64,000 bases of DNA from NCBI GenBank assembly GCA_017985675.1, contig JAGNXB010000004.1, positions 48,257 to 112,256 of the forward strand, given 5' to 3'. Below the pieces are notes generated by a model. The model did no database searches and had not been told where the DNA came from. It worked only from the letters and a program-made list of their open reading frames with translations. The position numbers were made by a program, and so were the translations under genes. Position 1 is the stretch's first letter. Each line of letters begins with the position of its first letter. This document shows, piece by piece, positions 56,001 to 64,000 of the stretch. The DNA is from Saprospiraceae bacterium (GTDB taxonomy: Bacteria > Bacteroidota > Bacteroidia > Chitinophagales > Saprospiraceae).

Positions 56001-58654
56001 TTATCAGGGCAATTGTCGCAGCCGTCTGCTTTGCCATCTCCATCCGAATCCGTCACCCCACACGGATTTTGCATACAATCTGGCTCTTGCAATGGATTAT
56101 AATATCCTGGGCAATTATCACAAATGTCTCCAATTCCGTCATTATCAGCATCTTCTCCGCATTCATCCTCCTCACCGCAGGGCAGCTCTATCAATTCAGC
56201 ATCGCCAAAAAAACTTCCACATGAGGGAAGATCATTATAATAATTAAAAGTATGACGATAAAAAAATTGATCATCTTCATCATACTCGGCGACAGCGTGC
56301 AAAAGCATTTTATGAAAGGCACCTGGCAAATATTCAAATTCATACCTTCTCACTTGTTCTTCACCAAAAGCAACCTCTATTTCTTTCAATAGCCGATTAT
56401 CCTGTTGACGTACACCATAGCGGCCATTCACAACAGGGTCTGTTCTCTCTAATTCTGCCTCCTCATACATCGAAAACTTAACCGAATGAGTACCATCTAC
56501 ATTCTCAAAACCCGTATATTTAATTTCACTCAAATACAAAACATCTTGATCTTTAACATAGATGTATTTTATTGTATTCCCATATTTATCCTGTGATTTG
56601 GCTAACGCCCAATAAGAAATTCCATTTTGATTGAATACTGTATATCCATTTTTGTCGAGTGTATTGGCACCTCCATACCAATGCGTAGTTCCATCTGCGG
56701 TAATTACTTCCCAAAAATAGGTATCTGTCGTTTCTCCACGGCGATAAATCTTTGCAAAATCTCCCAATTTTCGGGGATAAAATCGGGCATACTCACCAAT
56801 TACCCTTCCTTTAAGTGTTGTATTATACTCAGTCCCCTCCTCATGCCGGTGTGGTCGATACCCGTCGTCACCCACCAGTTGCTCACCATTCATTATATAC
56901 AATTCCGTCTCAAGATTATTAGAAAAAACAGGTGTTCCCCAGCGGGTATCCACTGAAATGGATGATACCGGGATGCTCCAACCCAACCCTAACCATCCGC
57001 TACCACCATCACTGGAGTATTGTAGTGCCAATTGGGGCTCCATACCCTTACGGCCAGGTGGAATACGAATTGGATAAGACAACGAAACATCTCCCTTGGA
57101 ATTTGCTTGTGGGGGCGACATAACTGCAATACCTGCCATTGGATCCGCTACCTTAATGTCGGACATCGTCGTTGGGGTGAACGCAGCCGTTGCCGGAGCT
57201 TCTGGTACCTGTATTACTCCGTTGATATAATCCGTGAAGTGATTTGTTTGCACCATTACTACTTTTCGTACTTCATCAACACTATCGACTCCTGCTGATT
57301 GCCAGCTTCGGATTTTGTCATCAAAATAATATACCTGAATATCATTGGCTGTGTAACCTATTGGTAACAGAGAAGCATCATAGGGTATTTCGAGAACGAC
57401 ATTTTGTGCAAATTGATACCCGTCGGGTAAAAAGCGGAAACCTAAGCGACCTTGGGTCACATTCACCAAGCCACTATTCATCGGCATCAAATCGACTTTT
57501 CTCAAAAGGGTTATAGAAACATGTACTGGAGAAGTTACAGCGCCAGAATCAATACGAATAGTTGCACCTTTATGATTTAATGTTGTAGATGTAAATGCGT
57601 CAACATTTAATTCGGCTTTGTATTTGTCTTCTAATGCATAGAACAAATCACTTTCTTCCAATTCCTCCTTTATTGCAAAGATCATATTGCCCCTAAGTTG
57701 ATGGGAGGAGTCTAACCATTCTATTACTAATTGACCTGATTTCCTTTCTTCTTCTGAAAGAGGATGCAGGAATTCAAACTTTCCTGCTTTAATCGTCTGT
57801 ATTTGATCTCCATTGATCAGTTCAAAAGTCCCATTGCCTTCTGTAATACCACTTATATATACTTGGCCATTGTGGACAAGTTTTATTTCATGAACATCAG
57901 GGCGAATAGCAGAAAGCCCATCACTTTTTTCATTATAAGATTCAATCCGTACATTCCTGATTTTATACCCGCCTCCAGATGCATCGTATGTATGAAAGCG
58001 GAGATGATTTGCCCCGCCTTTCAATAAGTCTGCAGGTAACCATTGCTGCACAGAAGTCCAAGACGAATTTTTTTTAATAAGGTGTCCGCCATAAGTGTTA
58101 GATGAATTGAGAGACCATGCTACACCTTCCAAACCTTGGACTCCATTCACTTCATAACACAGTCGGTAACTATTCGCTGTATTTTGATGGTTATCAATAT
58201 GTATGGTGAAAAGATTATCATGTGGACTGTCATATTCACTTGCTTCAATATTACCTATCAGGCCATCTGAATGGTCTGCTTCATAGACGACTATACCAGG
58301 GATTTTCGGTTCAATATTCTTTTTTCTTACCACCTCTCGATTAGGTAGCGACAGGATAACCGGGGTTTCCTCAATATGCTCCTCATGAAAGTCATTTTGT
58401 TCATGGTTGAATTCCTGGTCAATATCCTGATGCATAACTACAAAAGAGCCATTTCCATTGCCCGGATCGCCAATGGGCTTGTTGGACATTGAGTATGGAA
58501 AGCTTGTCAACCAATCTTTTTGTGAAGGACCTGGTATCCAGCCACTTACCATTAAGATGAACAATCCAGTAAGACCAAGGCTACGCAATAACATATCATC
58601 CCGTTGCCAAGTTAATTCCAAAACGGCGGTGACTCGATTTCTTTTATGCTGCAT
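47003..58654 (-). CDS. Giant SpvB/TcB-TcC-like Rhs polymorphic toxin
   Basis: 3883 residues. A signal-like segment follows Met21 ([17 protein letters not shown]), so 58594 is an alternative start. Residues about 130-250 form a beta-sandwich. An SpvB-type domain lies near 518-600 ([20 protein letters not shown]). Eight thrombospondin type 3 repeats are at about 826-1023. FG-GAP/VCBS motifs (DxNGDGxxD) occur near 1220, 1318, 2150, 2258 and 2338, followed by a TcdB-middle-like region near 2440-2560. YD/RHS repeats run from about 2685 to 3400. The RHS core ([22 protein letters not shown]) spans about 3405-3680. The tip is the last 195 residues, ending GYWRLEKPM ... [11 protein letters not shown]. 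Known relatives wrap a toxin in a shell and release it by self-cleavage. No T9SS domain is seen, so the export route is open. Confidence 0.9.
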   Translation of the reverse strand: MQHKRNRVTAVLELTWQRDDMLLRSLGLTGLFILMVSGWIPGPSQKDWLTSFPYSMSNKPIGDPGNGNGSFVVMHQDIDQEFNHEQNDFHEEHIEETPVILSLPNREVVRKKNIEPKIPGIVVYEADHSDGLIGNIEASEYDSPHDNLFTIHIDNHQNTANSYRLCYEVNGVQGLEGVAWSLNSSNTYGGHLIKKNSSWTSVQQWLPADLLKGGANHLRFHTYDASGGGYKIRNVRIESYNEKSDGLSAIRPDVHEIKLVHNGQVYISGITEGNGTFELINGDQIQTIKAGKFEFLHPLSEEERKSGQLVIEWLDSSHQLRGNMIFAIKEELEESDLFYALEDKYKAELNVDAFTSTTLNHKGATIRIDSGAVTSPVHVSITLLRKVDLMPMNSGLVNVTQGRLGFRFLPDGYQFAQNVVLEIPYDASLLPIGYTANDIQVYYFDDKIRSWQSAGVDSVDEVRKVVMVQTNHFTDYINGVIQVPEAPATAAFTPTTMSDIKVADPMAGIAVMSPPQANSKGDVSLSYPIRIPPGRKGMEPQLALQYSSDGGSGWLGLGWSIPVSSISVDTRWGTPVFSNNLETELYIMNGEQLVGDDGYRPHRHEEGTEYNTTLKGRVIGEYARFYPRKLGDFAKIYRRGETTDTYFWEVITADGTTHWYGGANTLDKNGYTVFNQNGISYWALAKSQDKYGNTIKYIYVKDQDVLYLSEIKYTGFENVDGTHSVKFSMYEEAELERTDPVVNGRYGVRQQDNRLLKEIEVAFGEEQVRRYEFEYLPGAFHKMLLHAVAEYDEDDQFFYRHTFNYYNDLPSCGSFFGDAELIELPCGEEDECGEDADNDGIGDICDNCPGYYNPLQEPDCMQNPCGVTDSDGDGKADGCDNCPDNPNSDQRDPDGDGIGDACDNCPNDPNPDQSDQDGDGLGDACDRCPDMWSAPEDLSLHNEDPDRDGVGNGCDNCPFRSNIDQADYDEDGIGDKCDNCPNQSNPEQSDLDRDGVGDQCDNCPYKFNPGQEDSQQNGVGDACRCRSFYVESPEKFIVYYTDCEGIQQSFDTDYFISNGGVSDIFCAMDGSIYSNYPPIVIHPLGQCDTFMNLMEGDILLREGSDTDISSSNDEINGVLMPSKFGLGARLNRMLGSDNNLASREMVSCPGILNTNLLFNYPYEGYTPLTSALGSSTSRNANVGFGIGIGLGCNLLEKGKTVSLDGGIAGDWEFSKSLTMLADMNGDGFPDLVRQYNNALYYYPHTVQRIGSGDQEEIVHSYSTEGIMLVDLIGDINYHSESESLNKNIGLTGSRGAIGGHAGVNISNGRTMTNVYITDANGDGLPDISINGKILFNYIEIENDLPVPHFSSSSVPTENLIVVGENAVKLIPEEYNEFSLELPAFEVVKVWEAPHDGEIIISWSEEGITPGAKLSIETDNNGFYGNGDPYSKGTCRLIYGYSETLPNEINDLPQNISLGCELGAELDSCALPLNPCVGCDDKEGYGCDGCIVDIVVTNPVEAGMTEWQRASNSVTAQNIIENTAMAFYHAGGFVQMEFQSPQQAFGVEVGGAYRGYILECTGNGSSGGVSPQPFVNAETSNLRVKKGQKLYFRHHLKAQNNEEIGWNPEVRYTSISGVAINAEERDFTSLTPHKSHYSEGFLQGNLSATVIPNSNENLNEAFISWEPIVVPTLSDDVTFRIRVFKGEAEQTECQPEPDVFLWTHTIPANSKPTIVSAPPNLSIIMMASEKTLARFEILSTSNIYWQGLSWDPKIEIDLHQAIPGGEVVETPMEIWPVVDMANYAYYTNRFNANNQHHWKSYNNVLLSPQPESRPYYIYPETDWTWLDAYLNEDNECLTELWMVVKKDNQFIGRRGYEINNQGVTVDNVAPIEVAVESGGETLITIELSGDGGYWSEKVLSLLEDPTINTGYTFPVGYISSENPAQEEEKEKLTRINVILQHRKKDGRGNGYRGWSQFMYDEEADTGENEADEDEFGKLINTFKQDIDEEDLAQIEEKLKVFDPTDQTIYIFDDLEPEALFDIETGEILSSGPLAGLTMPTLLFLYPIAKNQGQIHDSEFIIRKVWQGISVFNFAAPFSARSMNMSESLRLQTGYLAVEDIPGNSTTGAWSVNKYQVSKTISGTGGLSIGPMNIGRNKTISSWTRNLSDYFDINGDRYPDLMFSDYVQVTNATGGLYADNVVGGDRTWGDNVGKSEVENEGSSSSTSGTFGRGGDQTGSTSGAGGTKWGLYLNHGKAQASLGISGQFGQSKSEAQVIWVDINGDGLSDRLVYDVNNFNVGLNLGISGEDSPVEQWGDVPLNRQSNYSEGGGLGFNYGKGHSIAGGFSLGTGSANTNGQLIDINGDGLLDYIFRENIDILPQYFVVFNSGGKIELVEEDPCITNFKLNTHAASSNYGINASGTFAPIISTPFGFCIKFPININAVLASNSVNKTKKTIEDYDGDGFPDFLEQHDDGSLTVRHSLIRRTNKLQSIETPPGAIYTVDYKVSGPTYNMPSGRWVMHSLRITDPYAIVTVGPDIEAGDYQGFTEQEFAYHNGQYDRRERDFLGYEYVRTIDRMEPGNPESEVYRQGVNRYFNNSYYMAGMERESHIMSGSVTIQAPVDFMDYEIIEIPENQLFKSSFREYTRHAPDMGGEFWVINLVDPPLVENYDVGGTLGTGQAFVLLTSEREEWWEAGADPVVRTQTYEYDEFGRVETVTHTGGNNYTTEIIWMDEYPVENILAIPQEIEVVSGDQMRRRRVDGINGKGDILKVDVFFEENDFNSTEMTYDAYGNLATITYPAPPVGDALIRTYTYDVELNQYITAIEDNYEFSSFATYDPRYGHVLTTTDITENVMQYNYDERGRLERVTSPKDPNYTIEHLYGLSPNSQSFATTKHYDSQENGLPKLTVTISNGLGEPVQVKKTVELYENNDYTFGMSVSGVVVKDLWGRAIRQYHPTFSQLVGNPEFIYNVAGNPFSRTTYDAIDRPVSQFDGVGTETVIEYGINDDLLYTETTIPINGSTTMVRETWKDADDRLMRTETNDLETEYTYNGFGQVMTVTDEEGEITVSDYDIAGRLVSWTHPDGGTTAYTYDNLGQISTVVTAVLSAPDPDLAIEYAYDGLGRLASVTYPQVGPQQNPSDNVNNVTYTYYDAGTMDANNRGRLHRQEDGTGVQEFEYGNMGEVVKHKRTIVAPVAPLVQTFVHEFEYDSWNRIRSMTYPGGEKVTYAYDKGGNLKSVKNEDAYYIQEIGYDLYEQKVYSLYGNGAKNHYTYSTELRRLTNLQSMTESGATMFENSYTFDLVGNITKLVNEAAPIGGMGGAFDHTFEYDNFNRLTGDGGWWLENDGDNAWDLEMTYGPMHRITSKKQEHTLDALPVNENTYDHDYSYGAFTPNALSAIAINGNQVENFLYDLNGNVTYHHKVAGESRHMAWDESNRLKAVNIAGAAIQHAVYDASGERALKGHGTVVSLGMNGKKYQYAARMGNYVRYVSGYSVVDRYGQLSKHYYAGSERIASRLAGPSTAFVDAEDLEGDHVDALPALQQMDIRIPVQGWGIGLGQGSFENVPLPGDVCANYTPGSEEYKQCICEQEGTCEDVIYWYHPDHLGSSTFLTDRAGQPYQFVMYLPFGETFAEQRAAGFGTPYLFNAKELDEETGLYYYGARYYDPRVSMWWGVDPLAEKMPEWSSYAYTFQNPVRYIDPTGMIPEEGDEPPGEMIWHKQFSHGNMYQYDDGNYYWANTNSDGGADWQMWDGSQWNYHSTDNLNSKEVHGLGEYAGGVRDLAVTAISIALSVAGGGGSGGRMLSGNRGLVAQSVKSLGLLDDAIKGLPKATPKFMTPTNSPQAPLKIVPDGMTIRVEKPTGQYPNGYWRLEKPMPQGGSQGINPATMKPGAQHETHVPLPEGYWKQ
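47697..48414 (-). repeat. Rhs core DNA repeat, parent copy in the big toxin
   Basis: Source or partner of copies A, B and C. Confidence 0.85.
55584..56175 (-). other. Thrombospondin type 3 calcium-binding repeats inside the giant toxin
   Basis: Seven full units of the DxDxDGxxDxCDNCP kind (for example [15 protein letters not shown]) and one decayed unit (GVGDACRC). The acidic residues bind Ca2+ and the cysteines form disulfides, so this segment is expected to fold outside the cytoplasm. Confidence 0.9.
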
Positions 58655-58757
58655 AATTATATTTATTTAGCCTCCGCCTGATCTGGAATATGCAGGTATT
58701 GCACATTCCATTCAGGTCGAATAGTTTAATTTAATCGATGAATGCGTTCACTAACTT

Positions 58758-60440
58758 TTACTTTTGGACCACCAATTTGTATTGACGTGTAACTTCTTTT
58801 CCGCTAATCACGATCACATAATTTCCAGCCTCTGATATTCTGGACTTGTAGATTTCTGTGATTGAACGGTTCACTTTATCGTACCGAAGAGTCCTTCCAT
58901 CAGCATATAAAATAGATATCATCAATTCCTCTTCTTCCCATTCCTTTAGGCTGATTGTAAAATCATAATTTGTGGATACGGGATTGGGAAAAATAAATCC
59001 ATCATTATTTTTATTGTCTGGTTCCGGACATTGTTTTTGTTCTATGCTTACCATTTTACTAAGTGTACCGTATGGGGGGGATTTAAGACGCAATTCATAC
59101 TTACCAGCAGCCAATTGGTCAAATTGTATATTCCCTTTATTTGTGGTCTTTGCGGTCGTGCCAGCGTATCCTAATCTGTGTAAGCTTATATCCTTGCGAC
59201 TTGTTGGCATGCTAGACCAATCCACCTTAATACTGCCGTATGTCTCGCCACACGTTATAGTGTCGGAATGTATTGCCATCAAGAAAGTCGGGCCTACCAC
59301 AAAGGAAAACAGGTCTGAACCTGAATTATCTCCATCAGGTAGAATCAAACAACTGTAATTGCCTGTAGAATCAGGCTCCATGAGGGTATAAGTTGCATCT
59401 ATATGATCAAAGGGCCATGCAGGATTGGCCAGTTGAACAAGCCACAGGTCCATCGAGGAATCCAATACCATATTCACTGCAGATGAATCAAGCTGGATAA
59501 AAAGAGGGATACTTCGCAATGTAGTGTCTAACACCATTATCTCCCAAGATCTCTCCATCCGGGCGGGTAAAGTAGCAGAAGTATCCATGGGTTCAAAAGT
59601 CAAGGAGTCATTATCATCTGCCCACAGAATAAATGCCTGATCACCGATAGTCGAACTATTGGTAGTGTTCGTCTGAGCAATCTCATTGAAGCCAATGGTC
59701 AGCCCCACATCTCCATAGAGATTTTGAGTTTGTTTCTGGTAAAGAAGACTGCCATCATCCCTCCCAAGTCCGGTGACCCTGTGTATATATACCGGGTGAT
59801 CTTCTGCTGTCCATATTGGAATCCCGTCGGACCTGAAGTAATCAGAAGAATCCGGTAAAGAAATACCATATTTTAGTGCGAGGTATGACTCCACTTTATT
59901 CCTTTGCATCTCATCAAGATAGCGATCATAAAGGATTACTTCAGAAATGCCTCCTTCAAACCACTCTTGGCCATCCGGGTCAGATCCTACACGAAATAAA
60001 GGGTCCATTCCCGGAGGACTTCTCCTATAGGGAAATGTCTCAATAAAGGAGATAAATTTAGGTCGTTGATATGTTGGAGGATAAAAAAGGGTGTCCCCGG
60101 ATATCATAGCAGAGTCTGTCAGATAGGCCTCGGTTTGCCCGGTATTGATTCGGCTGATCTCTGTTTCATTGAGGCTTGAAAACACGATAAAAAATGACAT
60201 CTTTTTAAGACCTGTAGTGGGCAAAGAGAAGCTATCACCTTGGGCAGTGAAAAACCGGTAAGGATGAAAGTTGAACAATTCATAACCGTGTTCATCACTA
60301 TCATCTTGCCCGAAGTCCATTTCCCATATGATCGGATTAGGCACCCCTCCGGGACTTTGGGCACTAATCTTTTCAATTTGTAGTCCGATTGGTCCTAATC
60401 CAAAGAGAAACGCTGTAAACAGGATGCTGGTAAACCTCAT
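58758..60440 (-). CDS. T9SS-secreted LamG/DUF8202-like protein
   Basis: 560 residues from the ATG at 60438-60440 (MRFTSILFTAFLFGLG); the longer frame upstream overlaps the neighbour and is rejected. The signal peptide ends at ISAQ. The middle has a concanavalin-like domain (about 30-200) with ISEVILYDRYLDEMQRNKVE and SYLALKYGISL, the segment found in DUF8202/LamG proteins of this phylum. A type A T9SS sorting domain is at the end (FIFPNPVSTNYDFTI ... GNYVIVISGKEVTRQ). It lies 103 nt upstream of the giant toxin on the same strand and 40 nt downstream of the S74 protein, so these may be one transcript. Confidence 0.8.
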   Translation of the reverse strand: MRFTSILFTAFLFGLGPIGLQIEKISAQSPGGVPNPIIWEMDFGQDDSDEHGYELFNFHPYRFFTAQGDSFSLPTTGLKKMSFFIVFSSLNETEISRINTGQTEAYLTDSAMISGDTLFYPPTYQRPKFISFIETFPYRRSPPGMDPLFRVGSDPDGQEWFEGGISEVILYDRYLDEMQRNKVESYLALKYGISLPDSSDYFRSDGIPIWTAEDHPVYIHRVTGLGRDDGSLLYQKQTQNLYGDVGLTIGFNEIAQTNTTNSSTIGDQAFILWADDNDSLTFEPMDTSATLPARMERSWEIMVLDTTLRSIPLFIQLDSSAVNMVLDSSMDLWLVQLANPAWPFDHIDATYTLMEPDSTGNYSCLILPDGDNSGSDLFSFVVGPTFLMAIHSDTITCGETYGSIKVDWSSMPTSRKDISLHRLGYAGTTAKTTNKGNIQFDQLAAGKYELRLKSPPYGTLSKMVSIEQKQCPEPDNKNNDGFIFPNPVSTNYDFTISLKEWEEEELMISILYADGRTLRYDKVNRSITEIYKSRISEAGNYVIVISGKEVTRQYKLVVQK

Positions 60441-60480
60441 AAAGTTTAAATTTTGGCTATGGTCAAGCTTCCTTATTTTC

Positions 60481-63400
60481 TCATTCTGATTCGAGGTCAT
60501 CAAGACGCTGGAGTACACCAGTCATTGCTTGTGTCAATTGATTTATTTGTGTGGTCAGGGAGTCGATCGTCGCCTCCTGAGATTCAATGATTACTTGCTG
60601 TTCTTGAATGGCTTTGACCAAGCTGGGGACAAAGGAGGAATAGGATAAACTGTAATTATCCGTGCTGTTTTGCGGCCTGTAAACACCGTCAAAATCGTAG
60701 TTGATGCTATTGGCCACACTATCCACTTCCTGGGCAATAAAACCGGTGCGAACTGTAGTATCGGCATGAGCTATTTCTTCTGCAGAAGGATAATATAATT
60801 CAGCAATGGAGTCGGGCATCTGTGATGTCATATGATGCTGAAGACTATCCAGATCGAGGTTATAGGTCACCGGACGTAATAATGAAATGAATTCTAGTCC
60901 TGGAACATCCTCAGTAACATTCATTTTAAATCTTCCATCACTCAAATTAGTCCATCCTACAATCCCTCCAATTTGTGTTATATTATTATTTCCAATTCGG
61001 ATTGTATTACTCGCCACTGCGGTTGCTTCATTTCCAAAAGCACCTGCATTGTGAGGAGGACCTTCTCCATTTTGCACTTTTGCCATATAGCCAATGGCAG
61101 TATTAAAATTTCCATGCACATGAGTCTCCATGGCCCTGTGTCCAATGGAGACATTTCCTCGGCCTGTTTTATTTATATCAAGAGATGATGCTCCAACAGC
61201 TACATTTTCATTACCTGTATTTTCTGATGGAATATCGGATCCTCTCAAAGCTTTGTATCCTACAGACACATTGTAATTATTAAAAACTTCTTCTTGACCA
61301 TTTACATACTGTTGAGAATAAAACCCGATTGCAACTGCTCCTGAACCTCCCACATTGCGATTACCAGAGCTCTGTCCTAAAAAAATATTATTATGACCAT
61401 ACTTGTTTTCACCTCCGGATCCATTGCCCATAAAAACATTATGGTTACCAGATATATTTTCAGCACCTGCTGAAGATCCTAAGAAATTATTAAAAATACC
61501 AGTAGTGTTATTTTCTCCAGCAGAAAACCCCAGAAATATGTTTGAATTTCCACTTGTATTCGATTTTCCTGAATCATATCCTATGAATATGTTGTTGATC
61601 CCTCCAATGTTACTTTTTCCAGATTGATAACCTGCAAAAAGATTATTTACACCTGTCTGGGCATCATTCCCTGCACTTACGCCAAAAACAATATTATTTT
61701 TATTTGCATCCGGAAATTTAGTAATTACCCGACCAACCAAATGCAAAATAGCATTCGGATCAGGAGTAACAGTCCCTATCCCCACACTAGTACTATTGGC
61801 AAAAATCTGGCTATTTTCAAGGGTAGTTCCCCCTGCTCCCCACTTTACTACATAGTTCTCTGTACCGCTTCCCTGTACTCCTTCGTTTATCTCCACCCAT
61901 TCACCAAGACCGTTCAGAAAATAGTCAGGATCACTAGTCACATTAGCCAGTTTGTCGATGGTAACACCTCCATCCTCTATTCCGATGTTAAACTCACCCG
62001 TTGGGTTAAGTGAATTAACTTCTATTCCTTCCACGCCATGAATTTCCACCCCAACATTTCCAGTGGAGGATTCAAGTAATACCCCCCCCGTAATATTCGA
62101 GACAGATAGGTCGGTTATTCCTGGTCCTATGATCACCCAGTCGCCATTACCATTCAAAAACTTGTCAGGGTCTCCTCCTGCTCCCGGAGGCAGTTTATCA
62201 ACTGTGATAGCATTGGCGTAGATCTTTTCATTTTTAACTGCTCCATCTTCTAATTTAGATGTACTTATGCCTCCTTCCGCGATTTTTATTTCAAATGTTA
62301 GGGAAGGTTGTGCGGTACCAACTAACTCAATTACATCTTCTTCGGCATTGAGGGTAATTCCATCACCGGTAGAAGAATAAATCTCTGCTGATTGATTGGA
62401 ATTTATTACTGCCACTGAAAGATCTGTTTCTCCATCAGGAATCGCTACAGTAACATCGGAGAGGGTAAGTGATAGTTCATTACCATTTAGTACAAGGTCC
62501 TGGAGTTCATTTTCTGGGTCGTGATCATCATCCTTAATATCGATTGTAATTTCGCCTCCACCTTTAGATAGACCGAATTGGCCCTGCTCCGCCCCAATAT
62601 ACAAGATTTGAATTTCGTTCAATGGATCAGGATCTTCATCCACATACGTATTGTTTATTCGGAATGCAGATGAGTTTAAGACCTCCAACTCAATGTTATC
62701 CCCAGCCTCAAGTGTTATGCCATCTCCTGTAGAAGAGTTGATTTCAAGGTTGGGAGCTATATTTGTAACAGACAGATTTGTAGGTTCAGTAACCAGTGAG
62801 CTAAGATCTACTTCTGAGTTAAGTATGGGGTTTTCCGGAGTTATGGAAAGTAATGACCCATTCAGTTCTAGACCTTGGAGTTCATTCCCAGGATAAGGAT
62901 CTGCATCATCTACATTTATATAAACTGTATTTCCATTAACTATACTGATTTTCCCTGGTTCTGTATCATAAGCTTGTAAATTCTGTAACTCATTCTCATC
63001 ACTATCATCTTCTGCGTGGATTGTGTATACATCATTCGACTCTTGAACAATAATGCCATCCCCTGCTAATATTACAGTAGAACCAGGTGGACCAGGCTCT
63101 CCTTGTGGTCCTTCAGGACCAGCGGGTCCGACTGGTCCGACTGGTCCTTGAGCCCCCATAGGACCAACCGGAGTCAGTAATTCTAAGGCACTCAACTCCC
63201 AAGTATTTGCATAAACTCCCTGTGTGTTTGCAGCAGCAACGGCAACAATGCTGTATTCAATTGGGTCTGTATCGCCACTTTCGTCTTCAAAAATGAGCAC
63301 AGCAGGTCCAAAGTATGATCCAGCAATAGCTTGCGACATTACTCTGCAGCTTTGACCAATATTTGCATTTTCTCTAATAAGAGAAACATTAACTCTTTCA

Positions 63401-64000
63401 ACATTAGAATTATTTTGGTAGTTCTGGAAAACCGCTCTTCCTACTATTAATATTTTTGAGGTGCTGGTTTGGGGTGTAATTGTAAGAGAACCAATTACTG
63501 TTTGATAATTGGGGATTTGTAAGCTGGGATTTGCAGGAAGGCCATTCGCGTATACACTATTCAAAATACCTGGATCGCCGGGATCGCCATCTTCAGCCCA
63601 TGTGATACGACCCCATTGGTCCACAGTAATATTTGCATTTTGGTAGTGATCTGGAGTTACGGGTGTTTCTTCCAATTCACCTGTAAGGACATTGTTTGTA
63701 ATATCTAATAAAATGATACTAGGACTTGCCACCTGCAAATCATTAACACCAGGTGCCCAACTCATACGGATCCATTCCAATAATTCACCGTCCCAATACC
63801 AGGGACCTCGTAGTTCGTCATCAAGATCCATTACATAGACCTGCAATCCATCTGCCGGTGCTACTATTGCTTCGCGCTCTGCCATAGTCATACGCGGCAT
63901 TAAAAACCCCTCAGTGGTGCTATGGACATGTAGCCTTGCACTTTCATCCGGATTATCTATACCTATGCCTACACGATTTTCTTCAACTACACGAATCTGG
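60481..64000 (-). CDS. Adhesin-like protein with collagen, head-type repeats and S74 intramolecular chaperone (runs off window end)
   Basis: The frame is open to base 64000 (upstream codons read QIRVVEENRVGIGIDNPDES), so the start lies outside. The ATG at 63900 is internal. The N-terminal part has GFLMPRMTMAEREAI, a leader found in Bacteroidota tail-fibre-like proteins. A collagen-like Gly-X-X run is at about 63060-63165 (GPVGPAGPEGPQGEPGPPG). Asn/Ser-rich repeats (for example GNSNIFLGFSAGENN) at about 61380-61680 resemble YadA head repeats. SDGRFKMNVTEDV ... TGFIAQEVDSV at 60560-60960 is the peptidase S74 chaperone. A final coiled coil ends LQRLDDLESE. It is probably a trimeric surface fibre. 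Confidence 0.85.
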   Translation of the reverse strand, partial: QIRVVEENRVGIGIDNPDESARLHVHSTTEGFLMPRMTMAEREAIVAPADGLQVYVMDLDDELRGPWYWDGELLEWIRMSWAPGVNDLQVASPSIILLDITNNVLTGELEETPVTPDHYQNANITVDQWGRITWAEDGDPGDPGILNSVYANGLPANPSLQIPNYQTVIGSLTITPQTSTSKILIVGRAVFQNYQNNSNVERVNVSLIRENANIGQSCRVMSQAIAGSYFGPAVLIFEDESGDTDPIEYSIVAVAAANTQGVYANTWELSALELLTPVGPMGAQGPVGPVGPAGPEGPQGEPGPPGSTVILAGDGIIVQESNDVYTIHAEDDSDENELQNLQAYDTEPGKISIVNGNTVYINVDDADPYPGNELQGLELNGSLLSITPENPILNSEVDLSSLVTEPTNLSVTNIAPNLEINSSTGDGITLEAGDNIELEVLNSSAFRINNTYVDEDPDPLNEIQILYIGAEQGQFGLSKGGGEITIDIKDDDHDPENELQDLVLNGNELSLTLSDVTVAIPDGETDLSVAVINSNQSAEIYSSTGDGITLNAEEDVIELVGTAQPSLTFEIKIAEGGISTSKLEDGAVKNEKIYANAITVDKLPPGAGGDPDKFLNGNGDWVIIGPGITDLSVSNITGGVLLESSTGNVGVEIHGVEGIEVNSLNPTGEFNIGIEDGGVTIDKLANVTSDPDYFLNGLGEWVEINEGVQGSGTENYVVKWGAGGTTLENSQIFANSTSVGIGTVTPDPNAILHLVGRVITKFPDANKNNIVFGVSAGNDAQTGVNNLFAGYQSGKSNIGGINNIFIGYDSGKSNTSGNSNIFLGFSAGENNTTGIFNNFLGSSAGAENISGNHNVFMGNGSGGENKYGHNNIFLGQSSGNRNVGGSGAVAIGFYSQQYVNGQEEVFNNYNVSVGYKALRGSDIPSENTGNENVAVGASSLDINKTGRGNVSIGHRAMETHVHGNFNTAIGYMAKVQNGEGPPHNAGAFGNEATAVASNTIRIGNNNITQIGGIVGWTNLSDGRFKMNVTEDVPGLEFISLLRPVTYNLDLDSLQHHMTSQMPDSIAELYYPSAEEIAHADTTVRTGFIAQEVDSVANSINYDFDGVYRPQNSTDNYSLSYSSFVPSLVKAIQEQQVIIESQEATIDSLTTQINQLTQAMTGVLQRLDDLESE

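Noticed and set aside
55600..56170. Regularly spaced DNA repeats that could suggest a CRISPR array
   Set aside because: They lie in frame inside the giant toxin and encode thrombospondin type 3 units; unit length varies and no cas gene is near.
61380..61680. Short tandem DNA repeats
   Set aside because: They encode head-type Asn-rich repeats of the S74 adhesin and are not an independent element.

Overview
The window looks like chromosomal DNA of a Bacteroidota bacterium, most likely of the Saprospiria type (the lineage is inferred). Several features support this. There are type IX secretion (T9SS) sorting domains of both kinds, at 20638-23757 and 58758-60440 (type A) and 31251-34247 (CHU_C/type B). 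SprB repeats are present. Pairs and clusters typical of the phylum occur: DUF4271 with HemD, and HU, TPR, COX24-like mini ribosomal protein and RNase G. Many promoters carry the Bacteroidota -7 box TAnnTTTG, often only 4-5 nt before the start codon.

Layout. Positions 1-16756 are mostly housekeeping: a truncated sensor kinase, heme (hemD), peptidoglycan hydrolysis, NAD synthesis (nadB, and 3-hydroxyanthranilate dioxygenase further on), glycan assembly (GT4, flippase), RNase G/TPR/HU, yicC-gmk, corA, apaG, lpxH and an atypical SDR. From 16885 to 28941 come an M48 protease, a DnaA-box cluster in front of the B12-dependent ribonucleotide reductase nrdJ, a T9SS-secreted putative glycoside hydrolase, thiL, a LolA-like protein and a BNR/sortilin-like propeller protein. 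Positions 28942-29700 form a repeat-rich island: a frameshifted GIY-YIG nuclease gene bracketed by 27-bp direct repeats, a 17-bp duplication of the 3' end of tRNA-Ser(CGA), and a 23-bp inverted repeat. From 29722 to 41286 there are purS-rsmI-dinB, a giant SprB-type adhesin, an ScfR-like regulator, carbonic anhydrase, rnhB, a DinB/NRDE/ATP-grasp operon and a LysE-type exporter.

The most notable system is at 41682-58654 on the minus strand, an Rhs/TcB-TcC-like polymorphic toxin locus. One 3883-residue protein carries an SpvB/TcdB-like shell, eight thrombospondin type 3 calcium repeats, FG-GAP repeats, YD/RHS repeats, an RHS core and a C-terminal tip, followed by a small immunity candidate. Downstream lie three further copies of the RHS core: two fused to different tips, each followed by its own immunity candidate (a lipoprotein and a four-helix membrane protein), and one tipless remnant. 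Two of the orphan copies share the same short leader and promoter-like box, so they look like spare toxin modules that could be expressed alone or recombined into the large protein. Upstream on the same strand are a LamG/DUF8202-like T9SS protein and a trimeric-adhesin-like protein with collagen-like, head-type and endosialidase-chaperone (S74) segments, which runs off the window end. Together 41682-64000 is a surface and contact-interaction region.

All family calls come from reading motifs by eye. No database search was run.
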